A DNA stretch of 64,000 nucleotides from Deltaproteobacteria bacterium (GTDB lineage: Bacteria; Myxococcota_A; Polyangia; Polyangiales; JADJMO01): assembly GCA_016182965.1 (NCBI GenBank), contig JACPFM010000106.1:1-64000 (forward strand), in the 5' to 3' direction. Within the stretch, counting starts at the first letter, position 1. The number at the start of each line of letters is the position of its first letter. Below are positions 42,141 through 50,010 of the stretch, in pieces. The notes under the pieces were generated by a model. It was not told the origin of the DNA. It did not search any database and was given only the letters and a program-made list of their open reading frames with translations. The position numbers and the translations under genes are program-made.

Positions 42141-43733
42141 CTACTTCATCCGCGGCGTCGGACCGAACACGCCGCCGCGGCGCTTCGACAGCACGGCCAG
42201 CGGGAGCCGCTCGCCCGTCACGTCGTGACAGTCGCGACACGCCTTGCCCTCGCCGATCCCGACGGAGCCCGGGTGCGCGCTCGCCACGACCTTGCCCGTC
42301 GCAGGTTCGCTGAACGTCTTGCCGGCGTCCTGGTTCGTCAGGAACTCCCACGACGCGACCCCCGGCTGGAACAGCACGAGTCGCGTGATCGGGAAGCGCG
42401 CGCCGTCGGCGAAGTCGGGGCGCGGGAAGCGGCCCTTGCCGGCGACGCGGATCGCCACGAGATCGGCGCCCGCGGGGCCGAGCGACATTCTCTGCGGGAG
42501 CGACACCCAGTGATCGCGCGAGGTGTTGTGGTGCGAGTGCACGGCGAAGCCGACCTCGTAGGTTTGGCCGGCGACGAGGTCGACGTCGTCGGCGTTCCCG
42601 GTCGAAAGCGCGCGCTGCAGCTCGACGATCCAGGTGCCCTCGTCGGAGTCGATCGCGTCGGGCACGAAGCGGGTGCCGGCGGCGTGGATGTCGGCGTGGC
42701 TCCCGGTGGGGGCGTCGAGGATGCGTCGCGGAACCCAGTCGCCCTCGCGCGGGGTCCACCCGGCGGCGACGGCGTCCGTGTACTTCATCGCAGTCGGGAC
42801 CACCGACGTGCCGAGGCCCGCCGCGGCTGGGCGCGCGAGGTGCACGAACGGGGTCGTCCAGAACGCGCTCGCCGGCTGCGCGTACGCGCCGAACGTCGTG
42901 CCGGGATCGAAGACGTGCTCCGGGTGACCGTCGACGAGCTCGTTGAAGCCGTACGGCTTCGTGCCCGCGTCGTGTCGGCGCCCGCCGTTTTCTCCAGCGA
43001 CCGGCGCCGCGTTGACGACGATGCTCTGATCGTCGGCCATCCCGATCGCGTTCGAGCGCGCCGCGCGCCAGTGCCAGAGATCGAGCGCGCTGCCGGTGGC
43101 CGCCGTCGCGTTGGACGGCGCGACCCACTTCGTGACGAAGCCGTGCGAGCTCTGCCACGCCGGCATGTGCCGGGCGCCGTCGTGGCAGGTGAGGTAGCAG
43201 CCGTGCTTGCCGAAGTCCTTCGCGCGGATGGCGCGGGAGGGATCGTTGACCAGGAAGGTCGTGCGGCTCTCGTAGAACGTCGAGTGCTGGCCGAGCTCGC
43301 CCTGCGCGGCGTCGCCGGCGAGCGTCGCCGCGCCGTCGCGCCGCGAGCCGCCCTCCTTCTGCCACTTGCCACCGACGAACCGGTGGAAGTCGTGCCGATC
43401 GCCGCGGTTGGAGCGGAAGGAGAGCCGGAAGAAGATCGTGTCGTCGTTGAAGGCGGTCTGGACGTCGTAGGCGAGCGTCGCACCGAGATCCTGGAGGCCC
43501 TCGAGCGCCGGCTGCGGACGCGTCGCCTTGGTCGTCACGAGCTGGTGCTCCGGCGAAGCGGCCGTGCTCGGTGCGGGCGCGCCGCGCGGATCGCGGGGCT
43601 CGGCGGCGAGGCCGCCGCACGACGCAGCGAGCGCGGCCGTAGCGATCGCGGCATGGGCCCCGTGTCCTGCTCGACAGCGGACCGACGCGACCACGGCTTG
43701 CTCAGCCCCGCGAGGAGCTGCGATTCGGCGCAC
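42141..43733 (-). CDS. Ethylbenzene dehydrogenase-type haem-binding lipoprotein
   Basis: This 530-residue exported protein contains a domain of the ethylbenzene dehydrogenase gamma-subunit type (IFFRLSFRSN, DGARHMPAWQ, WIVELQRALSTGN) that binds haem b or c. Two haem-attachment motifs are visible: CYLTCH near residue 180, a CxxxCH form, and CRDCH near the C-terminus, a normal CxxCH. A lipobox-like LAASCGG follows a long N-terminus. The GTG at 43733 is the longest start; the real one may be later. It is a likely electron-transfer protein at the cell surface. Confidence 0.75.
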   Translation of the reverse strand: MRRIAAPRGAEQAVVASVRCRAGHGAHAAIATAALAASCGGLAAEPRDPRGAPAPSTAASPEHQLVTTKATRPQPALEGLQDLGATLAYDVQTAFNDDTIFFRLSFRSNRGDRHDFHRFVGGKWQKEGGSRRDGAATLAGDAAQGELGQHSTFYESRTTFLVNDPSRAIRAKDFGKHGCYLTCHDGARHMPAWQSSHGFVTKWVAPSNATAATGSALDLWHWRAARSNAIGMADDQSIVVNAAPVAGENGGRRHDAGTKPYGFNELVDGHPEHVFDPGTTFGAYAQPASAFWTTPFVHLARPAAAGLGTSVVPTAMKYTDAVAAGWTPREGDWVPRRILDAPTGSHADIHAAGTRFVPDAIDSDEGTWIVELQRALSTGNADDVDLVAGQTYEVGFAVHSHHNTSRDHWVSLPQRMSLGPAGADLVAIRVAGKGRFPRPDFADGARFPITRLVLFQPGVASWEFLTNQDAGKTFSEPATGKVVASAHPGSVGIGEGKACRDCHDVTGERLPLAVLSKRRGGVFGPTPRMK

Positions 43734-43745
43734 GATGCGACGACT

Positions 43746-44876
43746 CTACTCCGCGTCCTTGCAGCAGCGGAAGCCCGTCGAATAGTCGTGGTAGGTCGGC
43801 AGGTGCGCGGAGGTCGCGTACTTGCAGCCCTCGCCGTTCTTGTGGCCGTCCTGGTAGTAGCCGCCGCGGAACACGCCGTTCTTGTCGGCCGTCCACTCGT
43901 GGAGGTTGCCGACCATGTCGTGCAGGCCCCAACCGTTCGCGCACTTGTCGAACGCGCCCGTCTTCGCGACGGTGCCGTCGAGCGCGTTGAGCGACGGATC
44001 GTTCATCAGGCGGAAGTCGAAAAGGTGGTCCTTGAAGCTCGTCGAGAAGAGCTCGCCGAGGGGGCTCTTGCCGTGGATGTTGCACGCGCCCTCGTCGAGC
44101 GTGCTGCCGTACGGGTACGGGTTGCGCTCGGGGCCCTCGCAGGCGGCCGTCCACTCGTCGACGTGGCAGAGGCGCTTGCCGGACGCCTCGCAGGCCTGCT
44201 GCGCGGAGTCGCGATCGATGTAGCCCTGCGGCACGACGCCCGGCTTGCTGACGGCCTTCACGACGTGACCCTCGTCGACCGAGACGTAGGGTGACCACGG
44301 CTTCTCCTCGCCGTCGGGGAGGATCTCGACGAGCGAGGCCTCCCACTTGTCGACGCAGACGCGCACGCCCGTCTCGGCGCGGCCGACGAGCGCCATCTCC
44401 TCGGGGCACGCGCTCTGGGCCGGGGCGGCGGCTCCCTCGTCGACCAGCTGCGCCTTGGCCGGCTTGCTGAAGTGGATCGACGAGAGCCACTTGCCCACCT
44501 CGAAGCGCTCGCGCACCAGCAGACCGAGGACGGTGAGCGTCGCGACGACGGCGACGAAGCGCCAGCGCGAGCCGGCGAACTTCTCGAACTCTTCGACGAG
44601 CCACGGCGCGTGCTCGTGCGACTCGGGCTGCGTTGCCGCGTCGACCGACTCGGGGCCCGTGTCACCGAGGGAGCGGATGGCCGGCGTGCGGGTCGACGCG
44701 GGCTCGGCCTCGGAGATGACCTCGACGAACTGCGCGTCGTCGAGCTCGAGCGACTGCAGCGCGGCGGTGAGCGGGGTCTCCTCGATGGAGGAAGGGCGGA
44801 TGAGAGGGATCTCGGCCTTGCGCGACGTGCGCTTGCGACGGCGGCGGGGAGTGGGGGCCGAGTTCTTCCGCTTCAT
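43746..44876 (-). CDS. Membrane-anchored formylglycine-generating-enzyme-like protein
   Basis: This 376-residue protein has a basic N-terminus, a membrane span near residues 108-126 and a C-terminal FGE/SUMF1-type domain (ACPEEMALVGRAETG, GKRLCHVDEWTAACEGP, YPYGSTLDEGACNIHG, VGNLHEWTADKNGVFRGGYY, GFRCC). FGE-fold proteins convert a sulfatase Cys to formylglycine or serve as ligand-binding modules; no sulfatase is nearby. ATG at 44876 is preferred over the overlapping GTG. It lies 12 bp upstream of the haem lipoprotein gene and is probably cotranscribed with it. Confidence 0.82.
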   Translation of the reverse strand: MKRKNSAPTPRRRRKRTSRKAEIPLIRPSSIEETPLTAALQSLELDDAQFVEVISEAEPASTRTPAIRSLGDTGPESVDAATQPESHEHAPWLVEEFEKFAGSRWRFVAVVATLTVLGLLVRERFEVGKWLSSIHFSKPAKAQLVDEGAAAPAQSACPEEMALVGRAETGVRVCVDKWEASLVEILPDGEEKPWSPYVSVDEGHVVKAVSKPGVVPQGYIDRDSAQQACEASGKRLCHVDEWTAACEGPERNPYPYGSTLDEGACNIHGKSPLGELFSTSFKDHLFDFRLMNDPSLNALDGTVAKTGAFDKCANGWGLHDMVGNLHEWTADKNGVFRGGYYQDGHKNGEGCKYATSAHLPTYHDYSTGFRCCKDAE

Positions 44877-44879
44877 CAC

Positions 44880-45140
44880 ACCTCGCTGGCCGATGACCTT
44901 AACCCGAGAAGGCGGGCCAAGTAACCGGAAAATCGCGGTGGAATGACGAAGCAGGAACGGATCACGTGAGGACGATCGTCCTCACGTCGCTGCTTCTTCG
45001 CGGTTTCGCGCGATCGCGCCCCGGCGTCGCACACGGTGCGCGTCGTCGGCAGGGTGCGCGCAATCGAGGGGCGGACGCCTCGGCAGGCGAGGACCGAGTC
45101 GTCGATCGCGGGAGCGCGAGTCGCGGTCGCGCCCCACGAC
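44880..45140. promoter_or_regulatory. Intergenic region with a 24-bp perfect palindrome (44963-44986)
   Basis: The 260-bp gap between two genes on the minus strand holds a perfect 24-bp palindrome. Each half reads ACGTGAGGACGA, and the outer GAAGCAG/CTGCTTC pair extends the symmetry at a distance. It could be a protein-binding site controlling the FGE-like gene, or a two-way terminator for the lipoprotein gene upstream. Confidence 0.5.
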
Positions 45141-45704
45141 TCACGGGCAGTCGACCTTCTTCGCGGTCTTCTGGGCGGACATCACCCACTTCTCGCCGAC
45201 GCGCTTCCACGTCTGCTCGAACCAGATGCACGCCGGTAGACCCTTGGCCGCGGCCTGTTCGGTGATCTCGACCTCGGCCTCTTCCATGTTGCCCGAGACC
45301 CGCAGCTCCAACGGCTCGATCAGCTTGTTGATGCGGAAGCCGTCGGAGCCCTCTTTCCTGCGCTTCGTCTCGAGATCTTTGGCGCGCTTCTTCCCGTCGG
45401 CGTCGTCGGGGAAGTAGGGCTCGAGGATGCCGGGCTTGGCGACGGGATCGCCGGCCATGATGCGGCCCTCCGACGCCTTGAACTCCTTGATCGTCTTCTC
45501 GAGCGACGTCTTGCGCTCGCGGTACTTCAGCTCCGCGGGATCGACCTGCGACGCGCTGGCGGCGGCGGCCGACTTCGCGGCCGAGTTGGCCGCCGCGAGC
45601 TCCTCGGCGCGCTTCTCGACGCCGGACTTCTCCTGGCAGCCGGGGACGACGGCGCCCGCAGAGAGCGCCGCCAACACGAGGGCGGGGGCGAGCAACGCGC
45701 GCAT
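45141..45704 (-). CDS. Lipoprotein, GVEKRAEEL family member 2
   Basis: This 187-residue lipoprotein has the signal LLAPALVLAALSAGAVVPGC. It continues SGVEKRAEELAAANSAAKSA, related to the lipoprotein at 30627. A longer charged region and a C-terminal domain (PACIWFEQTWKRVGEKWVMS) follow. I chose the ATG at 45704 over the upstream TTG because it gives a standard signal peptide. A set of three GACGTTT boxes lies 40-68 bp upstream. Confidence 0.75.
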   Translation of the reverse strand: MRALLAPALVLAALSAGAVVPGCQEKSGVEKRAEELAAANSAAKSAAAASASQVDPAELKYRERKTSLEKTIKEFKASEGRIMAGDPVAKPGILEPYFPDDADGKKRAKDLETKRRKEGSDGFRINKLIEPLELRVSGNMEEAEVEITEQAAAKGLPACIWFEQTWKRVGEKWVMSAQKTAKKVDCP

Positions 45705-45743
45705 GATGGCCAAGGGTTCGTTCGCGGCGCCTCGCGGTCAAGA

Positions 45744-45772
45744 AAACGTCAACAAAACGTCGAGGAAACGTC
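45744..45772 (-). promoter_or_regulatory. Three GACGTTT boxes at 11-bp spacing
   Basis: On the minus strand GACGTTT occurs three times (45772-45766, 45761-45755, 45750-45744). Each copy is separated by 4 nt, so the repeats are one helical turn apart on the same face. They end just before a TTGACC that could be a -35 box of the lipoprotein gene at 45704. This arrangement is typical of an activator or repressor site. Confidence 0.55.
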
Positions 45773-46517
45773 AGGCAAACGGCTGCACGAGACCCTCCTC
45801 GATGCGGCCGACGACGTATACCCGACTCGAGCGGGCGACGTCGATGGGATCGCTGACGAACTCCGTCGCGGTGATCTTCCGAACGGCCGTGGTACCCAGC
45901 CGATCGCGCTCGGTCGGAGGCTCGAGCGGCAACGTCGTCGCGCTGGTCTCGATGAACACGAGGACCTCGCCGGGCCCGAACCGGCCGCCGAGCGAGGCGT
46001 TCACCGCGGAGGGATCGAGCGCTTCGATCGCGTAGCGGATGGTCCAGAACACCTTCGGGTGGCCGGGCGGCGCGGCGTGACCGCCGCTGAGCGTGCCGGC
46101 GAGGTGGGTCGGGAGCAGGACCCAGCACGGATCGGCGAGGCACGCGGCCTCCCAGTGCGCGTAGGGCCACGCGCGGGCGTAGTCGGTCATCAGCGTGCGA
46201 TAGACCTCGAGGAGCGACAGCACGCAGACCGCGGTGTCCTTCGCGCCCTCGGTGCCCTCGGCGGCGAGACGGGTGATCTTCTCGCTCGCGTCCTTGGCGA
46301 GCGACGGGTGCCCCGAGCGCTCGACGACCTCGAAGAAGCGGATCGCCTCGCGCGCGTAGCCGAGCTGCGCGTACAGCTCGCCGCCCGCGTGGCACAGGGC
46401 CGGGTCGGCGGGTGCGTAGGGCAGCGCGGCGTGAAGCGCGTCGCGCGCCGCGACGAAGCGACCGGCGCGCCGCTCGCTCTCGACGAGCGCGGCCGCCTGG
46501 ATGGGATCCCACGTCAT
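45771..46517 (-). CDS. Hypothetical TPR-like protein
   Basis: This 248-residue cytoplasmic protein has two TPR-like helix pairs at the N-terminus (LVESERRAGRFVAARDALHA and LYAQLGYAREAIRFFEVVE). A C-terminal domain of no known family follows, with a beta pattern ending SSRVYVVGRIEEGLVQPFA. No signal peptide or catalytic motif is seen. The gene's last codons overlap the GACGTTT boxes, so the downstream lipoprotein promoter lies inside its end. Confidence 0.65.
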   Translation of the reverse strand: MTWDPIQAAALVESERRAGRFVAARDALHAALPYAPADPALCHAGGELYAQLGYAREAIRFFEVVERSGHPSLAKDASEKITRLAAEGTEGAKDTAVCVLSLLEVYRTLMTDYARAWPYAHWEAACLADPCWVLLPTHLAGTLSGGHAAPPGHPKVFWTIRYAIEALDPSAVNASLGGRFGPGEVLVFIETSATTLPLEPPTERDRLGTTAVRKITATEFVSDPIDVARSSRVYVVGRIEEGLVQPFA

Positions 46518-46633
46518 GCCGGGAGACTAATTCAGCGGTGCCGATTGTGGCACGTCGACCGCGCTCACCTGCGCGTCGGGGTCGTAGGCCGGAGGCGCCC
46601 GCTGGCCGAAGCCCACGGAGTCCGTGATGGTCG

Positions 46634-47095
46634 CTACGGCAGGTTGCCGAGCAACAGGAGCGCGACGCTCGACACGTAGAGCGTCAAACCGACGACCAGC
46701 AGCGTCATCGCCAGGTCGAAGTTGCGCGTCTTGAGGTCGCGGACGTCGATCGCCGCGCGGACCGACTCGGCCAGGCTGCAGGGCGGCAGCGAGGTGGTCC
46801 AGCGCACGCGGAGGATGCCGTTCATGGCGATCGCCGCCGCGACCAGCACCAGCACGAGGCCGAGCACCAGGAGCGAGGCGCCGACGCGGCCGGTGCGCGC
46901 GATGTTCGCGCCGCTGAAGCCGGTCACCGTGATGGTGATGCCGGCGAGCGACAGCAGCGTCTGCGCGCGATTGGCCAGGATGGAGAGCTGCGACTGCAGC
47001 TCGGACATGATCTTCGCCGCGTCGCGATCGTACAGCTGCAGCAGGTGCTCGACCTCCTGCTCCGGCGTCGCGCGCGTGAGCGGCACGTTGCTCAC
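46634..47095 (-). CDS. Small membrane protein with three to four spans
   Basis: This 153-residue protein begins with a helical cytoplasmic segment (EQEVEHLLQLYDRDAAKIMS) and has hydrophobic segments at TLLSLAGITITVTGFSGA, VGASLLVLGLVLVLVAAAIA and TLLVVGLTLYVSSVALLLLG. The family is not recognised. It starts with GTG at 47095, overlapping the stop of the alcohol dehydrogenase gene by 4 nt, so it is coupled to that gene. Confidence 0.7.
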   Translation of the reverse strand: MSNVPLTRATPEQEVEHLLQLYDRDAAKIMSELQSQLSILANRAQTLLSLAGITITVTGFSGANIARTGRVGASLLVLGLVLVLVAAAIAMNGILRVRWTTSLPPCSLAESVRAAIDVRDLKTRNFDLAMTLLVVGLTLYVSSVALLLLGNLP

Positions 47096-48222
47096 AGCGA
47101 CTGCTGGTACAGCCGGCGCAGATCGTCGCGGGTGCACGGCCGCGGGTTGCTGGTGTGGCACGCGTCCTGGACGGCGAGGTCGGCGAGCTTGTCGAGATCG
47201 GCCTCGGTGACGCCCTCGGCGCGCAGACCCTCGGGCAGGCCGAGGTCCTTGCTCAGCTTGCGGAGCGCGTTCGGGAGCTCCGGACCGGCCACGCCGAAGA
47301 TCCGCGCGGCACGCTCGACGCGCTCGGGGACCGCCTCGGCGTTCCACGCGACCACCGCCGGCAGGCAAAGGGCGTTGGCGAGGCCGTGGTGGAGCCCCTT
47401 CTCGCTCGACAGCGGGTGGGCCAGCGAGTGACACGCGCCGAGCCCCTTCTGGAAGGCGACCGCGCCCATCGCCGCGGCCTTCATCATGCCGCCGCGCGCG
47501 CCGAGGTCCTTGCCGTCGCGCGTCGCCGGAAGGAGGTGCTTCGCCACGAGCTCGAGCCCGCCGAGCGCGATCGCGTCGGCCATCGGGTGATCGCCGACCG
47601 ACAGCCACGCTTCGAGGCAATGGGTGAGCGCGTCGAAGCCGGTGGCCGCGGTCATCGGAGGGGGCATCCCGACGGTGAGCTCGGGGTCGAGGATGGCGAG
47701 GTTCGCGAGCAGGCGCGGCGCGAAGATCACCGTCTTGCGCCCCGTCGCGCGGACGGTGACGACGCCGCTGCGGCCGACCTCGGAGCCGGTGCCTGCGGTG
47801 GTCGGGACGGCGATCATCGGCGGCACCGGGTGCACGACCTTGGCGTCGCCGCCGATGGCGTCGTCGTACTGCGCGATGGGCGGCTCGTGGGTGACCATCA
47901 GACGCACGAGCTTGCCGACGTCGAGCGGGGAGCCGCCGCCGACCGCGATGATGAAAGAGGCGCCCGACTCGCGGTAGCGCGCGACGCCCGCCGTGACGTC
48001 GTCTTCGTACGGGTTGGGGTGCACGCCGTCGAACGTGGCGTGCGCGACGCCCGCCTCGTCGAGCGATTTCTTCACCGCGTCGAGGATGCCGGCCTTCACC
48101 ACGCCGGCGTCGGTGACAATCAGCGCCTTGTCGCCGAGCTCGAGGGAGCGCTTGCCGAGCTCGCGGACGGCGCCGTTGCCGAAGAGGATGCGCGTGGGGA
48201 ACGACCAGGCGGTGAGGCTCAT
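47092..48222 (-). CDS. Iron-containing (group III) alcohol dehydrogenase
   Basis: This 376-residue NAD(P)-dependent oxidoreductase of the Fe-ADH family contains the NAD motif GGGSPLDVGK, PTTAGTGSEV, the metal-binding ATGFDALTHCLEAW (Asp and His), GACHSLAHPLS (His) and HHGLANALCLP (His). All four metal ligands are present. Length and motif order match butanol/1,3-propanediol dehydrogenase-type enzymes; the substrate is unknown. The ATG is at 48222. Confidence 0.95.
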   Translation of the reverse strand: MSLTAWSFPTRILFGNGAVRELGKRSLELGDKALIVTDAGVVKAGILDAVKKSLDEAGVAHATFDGVHPNPYEDDVTAGVARYRESGASFIIAVGGGSPLDVGKLVRLMVTHEPPIAQYDDAIGGDAKVVHPVPPMIAVPTTAGTGSEVGRSGVVTVRATGRKTVIFAPRLLANLAILDPELTVGMPPPMTAATGFDALTHCLEAWLSVGDHPMADAIALGGLELVAKHLLPATRDGKDLGARGGMMKAAAMGAVAFQKGLGACHSLAHPLSSEKGLHHGLANALCLPAVVAWNAEAVPERVERAARIFGVAGPELPNALRKLSKDLGLPEGLRAEGVTEADLDKLADLAVQDACHTSNPRPCTRDDLRRLYQQSL

Positions 48223-48262
48223 GTCCGAACGGCTAGCGCGGTCTCTCTAGGGGGAAAAGTCG

Positions 48263-49759
48263 TCAGCGGCTGCGGGGAACGGCTGGGGCGGACGGGATCG
48301 ACACGCGGCGGAAGGCGTAGGTCACCCGGGAGCCGGACATCAGGTCGTGCAGGGCACGGCGCTCAGGGTTGAATAACGTCATCGCCATGCCGGCGAGCCA
48401 GAGCAGCGTGAAGACCGCGTTGGAGATGGCCATCGTCAGCAAGATGGATTTCGCCTCGGCCGCCTCGAGCGGCTGCAGGCGCTCGACCACGCTGCGCAGG
48501 TGCGAGGTGCCCTGCGTCACCAGCACGACCGCGGCGAGGAAGATCGGGAGCCACAGCGAGACGAGCGTGCGCAACAGCGCGCGCGGCAGGCCGAGGCGCG
48601 TGCCGTCCTTCTTGTGCACGCGGATGCTGAGCATCCACTTGGGGAGCGTCCGCCCGAAGTACGCGTGGCCGACGGTGACGTAGGCCAGGTGGACGACCAC
48701 GCCGATCCAGCCGAGGAAGGCGACCAGCGTGCCGGCGACCACGCAATCGAGCGCCATCGCGGCGCCGCGCGCCCAGAAGCCCGCGTAGGCGAGCGTCTCG
48801 GGCGCCGCCGCCTCGAGGTCGGCGATGAGCGCGTCGTAGTCCGGGTAGCGCTCGTCGCGCGGCTTCTTCAGCAGCCGATCGAAGATCTTCCCCAGCTTGG
48901 GCGGCAGGTCCTTGATCACCTCGCCGAGCGGCATCGGCGGCGCGGAGATGTGCTGCGCGGCGACGTGCAGGCCGTTGTTGCCGTCGAACACCGGCGCGCC
49001 CGCGATCAGGTGATAGAAGGCGCAGCCCAGCGAGTACATGTCGGCCCGGTGATCGAGCTCCTCGCCGGCCGCCTGCTCCGGCGCCATGTAGAGCGGCGTG
49101 CCGAGCACCACGCCGTCCTGCGTCAGCGCCTTGTCGTCCTTCGGCGAGGCGTTCACCTTCGCGATGCCGAAGTCGGCGAGCTTCACCCAGCCGTGCTTGT
49201 CGCGGAGGATGTTCGACGGCTTGATGTCGCGGTGGATGATCCCCTCGCGGTGCGCGTCGCGGAGGCCGCGGGCGACGTGGATCATCGCCTGACGCGCCTC
49301 TTCGGGGTGGAGCATCGACTTGCGCTCGAGGATCGCGTCGAGCGGCTCGCCGTCGACGAGCTCCATCGCGAAGTAGAGGCCGCCCTTGCTGCCGCCGCGG
49401 GTCGGCAGCCGTCCGATGTGGTGGATGGCGACGACGTTCGGGGACGCGAGCTTCGCCTGCGCGCGAGCCTCGCGGAGGAAGCGCGCCTCCACCTCGGCGT
49501 GACCGTAGAGGTGCTCGGGGAGGATCTTGATCGCCACCTTGCGATCGAGCGACGTGTCGTGCGCCAGGTACACCGCGCCCATGCCGCCGCGCCCGAGCTG
49601 CCGGACGATGTGGAAGTAGTCGAGGTCGGTGCCGGCCCAGCGATCGCTGACGCCGGGCATGGGCGTCACGAGCGGCGGCGTGTTCGGCGGCGTCGCGGGG
49701 ACGGTGGCCGCGACGGCGTCGGTCGTCGAGGTCGCCTGCTGCGGTTCGGTCGTCTGCAA
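48263..49759 (-). CDS. Ser/Thr protein kinase fused to an RDD membrane domain
   Basis: This 498-residue Hanks-type kinase has a glycine loop GRGGMGAVYLA (about 56), Lys in VAIKIL, HRDIKPSN, ADFGIAK and APEQ at about residues 45-310. The C-terminal region (about 330-470) has several membrane spans and the RDD-domain signature (FWARGAAMALDCVVAGT and LHDLMSGSRVTY). This is the only kinase in the window and a candidate to phosphorylate FHA partners. The start is a TTG at 49759 after a GGGGAG site. The fused RDD domain is uncommon. Confidence 0.9.
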   Translation of the reverse strand: MQTTEPQQATSTTDAVAATVPATPPNTPPLVTPMPGVSDRWAGTDLDYFHIVRQLGRGGMGAVYLAHDTSLDRKVAIKILPEHLYGHAEVEARFLREARAQAKLASPNVVAIHHIGRLPTRGGSKGGLYFAMELVDGEPLDAILERKSMLHPEEARQAMIHVARGLRDAHREGIIHRDIKPSNILRDKHGWVKLADFGIAKVNASPKDDKALTQDGVVLGTPLYMAPEQAAGEELDHRADMYSLGCAFYHLIAGAPVFDGNNGLHVAAQHISAPPMPLGEVIKDLPPKLGKIFDRLLKKPRDERYPDYDALIADLEAAAPETLAYAGFWARGAAMALDCVVAGTLVAFLGWIGVVVHLAYVTVGHAYFGRTLPKWMLSIRVHKKDGTRLGLPRALLRTLVSLWLPIFLAAVVLVTQGTSHLRSVVERLQPLEAAEAKSILLTMAISNAVFTLLWLAGMAMTLFNPERRALHDLMSGSRVTYAFRRVSIPSAPAVPRSR

Positions 49760-50010
49760 CGCCCCGGTCTCCCCGTTGGGGTCTAGAGTCGAGAGTCTAA
49801 GTCAGCGTTCGCGATTCTCGAACACCCGGCTTCCGCCGGCTCTGCAGGCCCGGTCGAAGGTCGAACGTCGAACGTCGAAGGAAATCCGAGAATTCACCTC
49901 TGCTTCGACCTTCGACCTTGGACCTTCGACCCGTCTGCGCGAGCAAGCTCAGCGCGCGTGTCCGAGAATCGCGACCGGTACCGGTGATGTAGAGTCGACC
50001 GGCGCGCCGA
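49760..50010. repeat. Intergenic inverted heptamer element, GGTCGAA family (49852-49931)
   Basis: Four left heptamers (GGTCGAA, GGTCGAA, CGTCGAA, CGTCGAA; 49852-49879) face four right heptamers (TTCGACC, TTCGACC, TTGGACC, TTCGACC; 49904-49931) across a 24-bp core. The repeats are perfectly phased and self-complementary. The element lies upstream of the kinase gene, between two genes on the same strand, and is the same type as the element at 16558. Confidence 0.8.
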
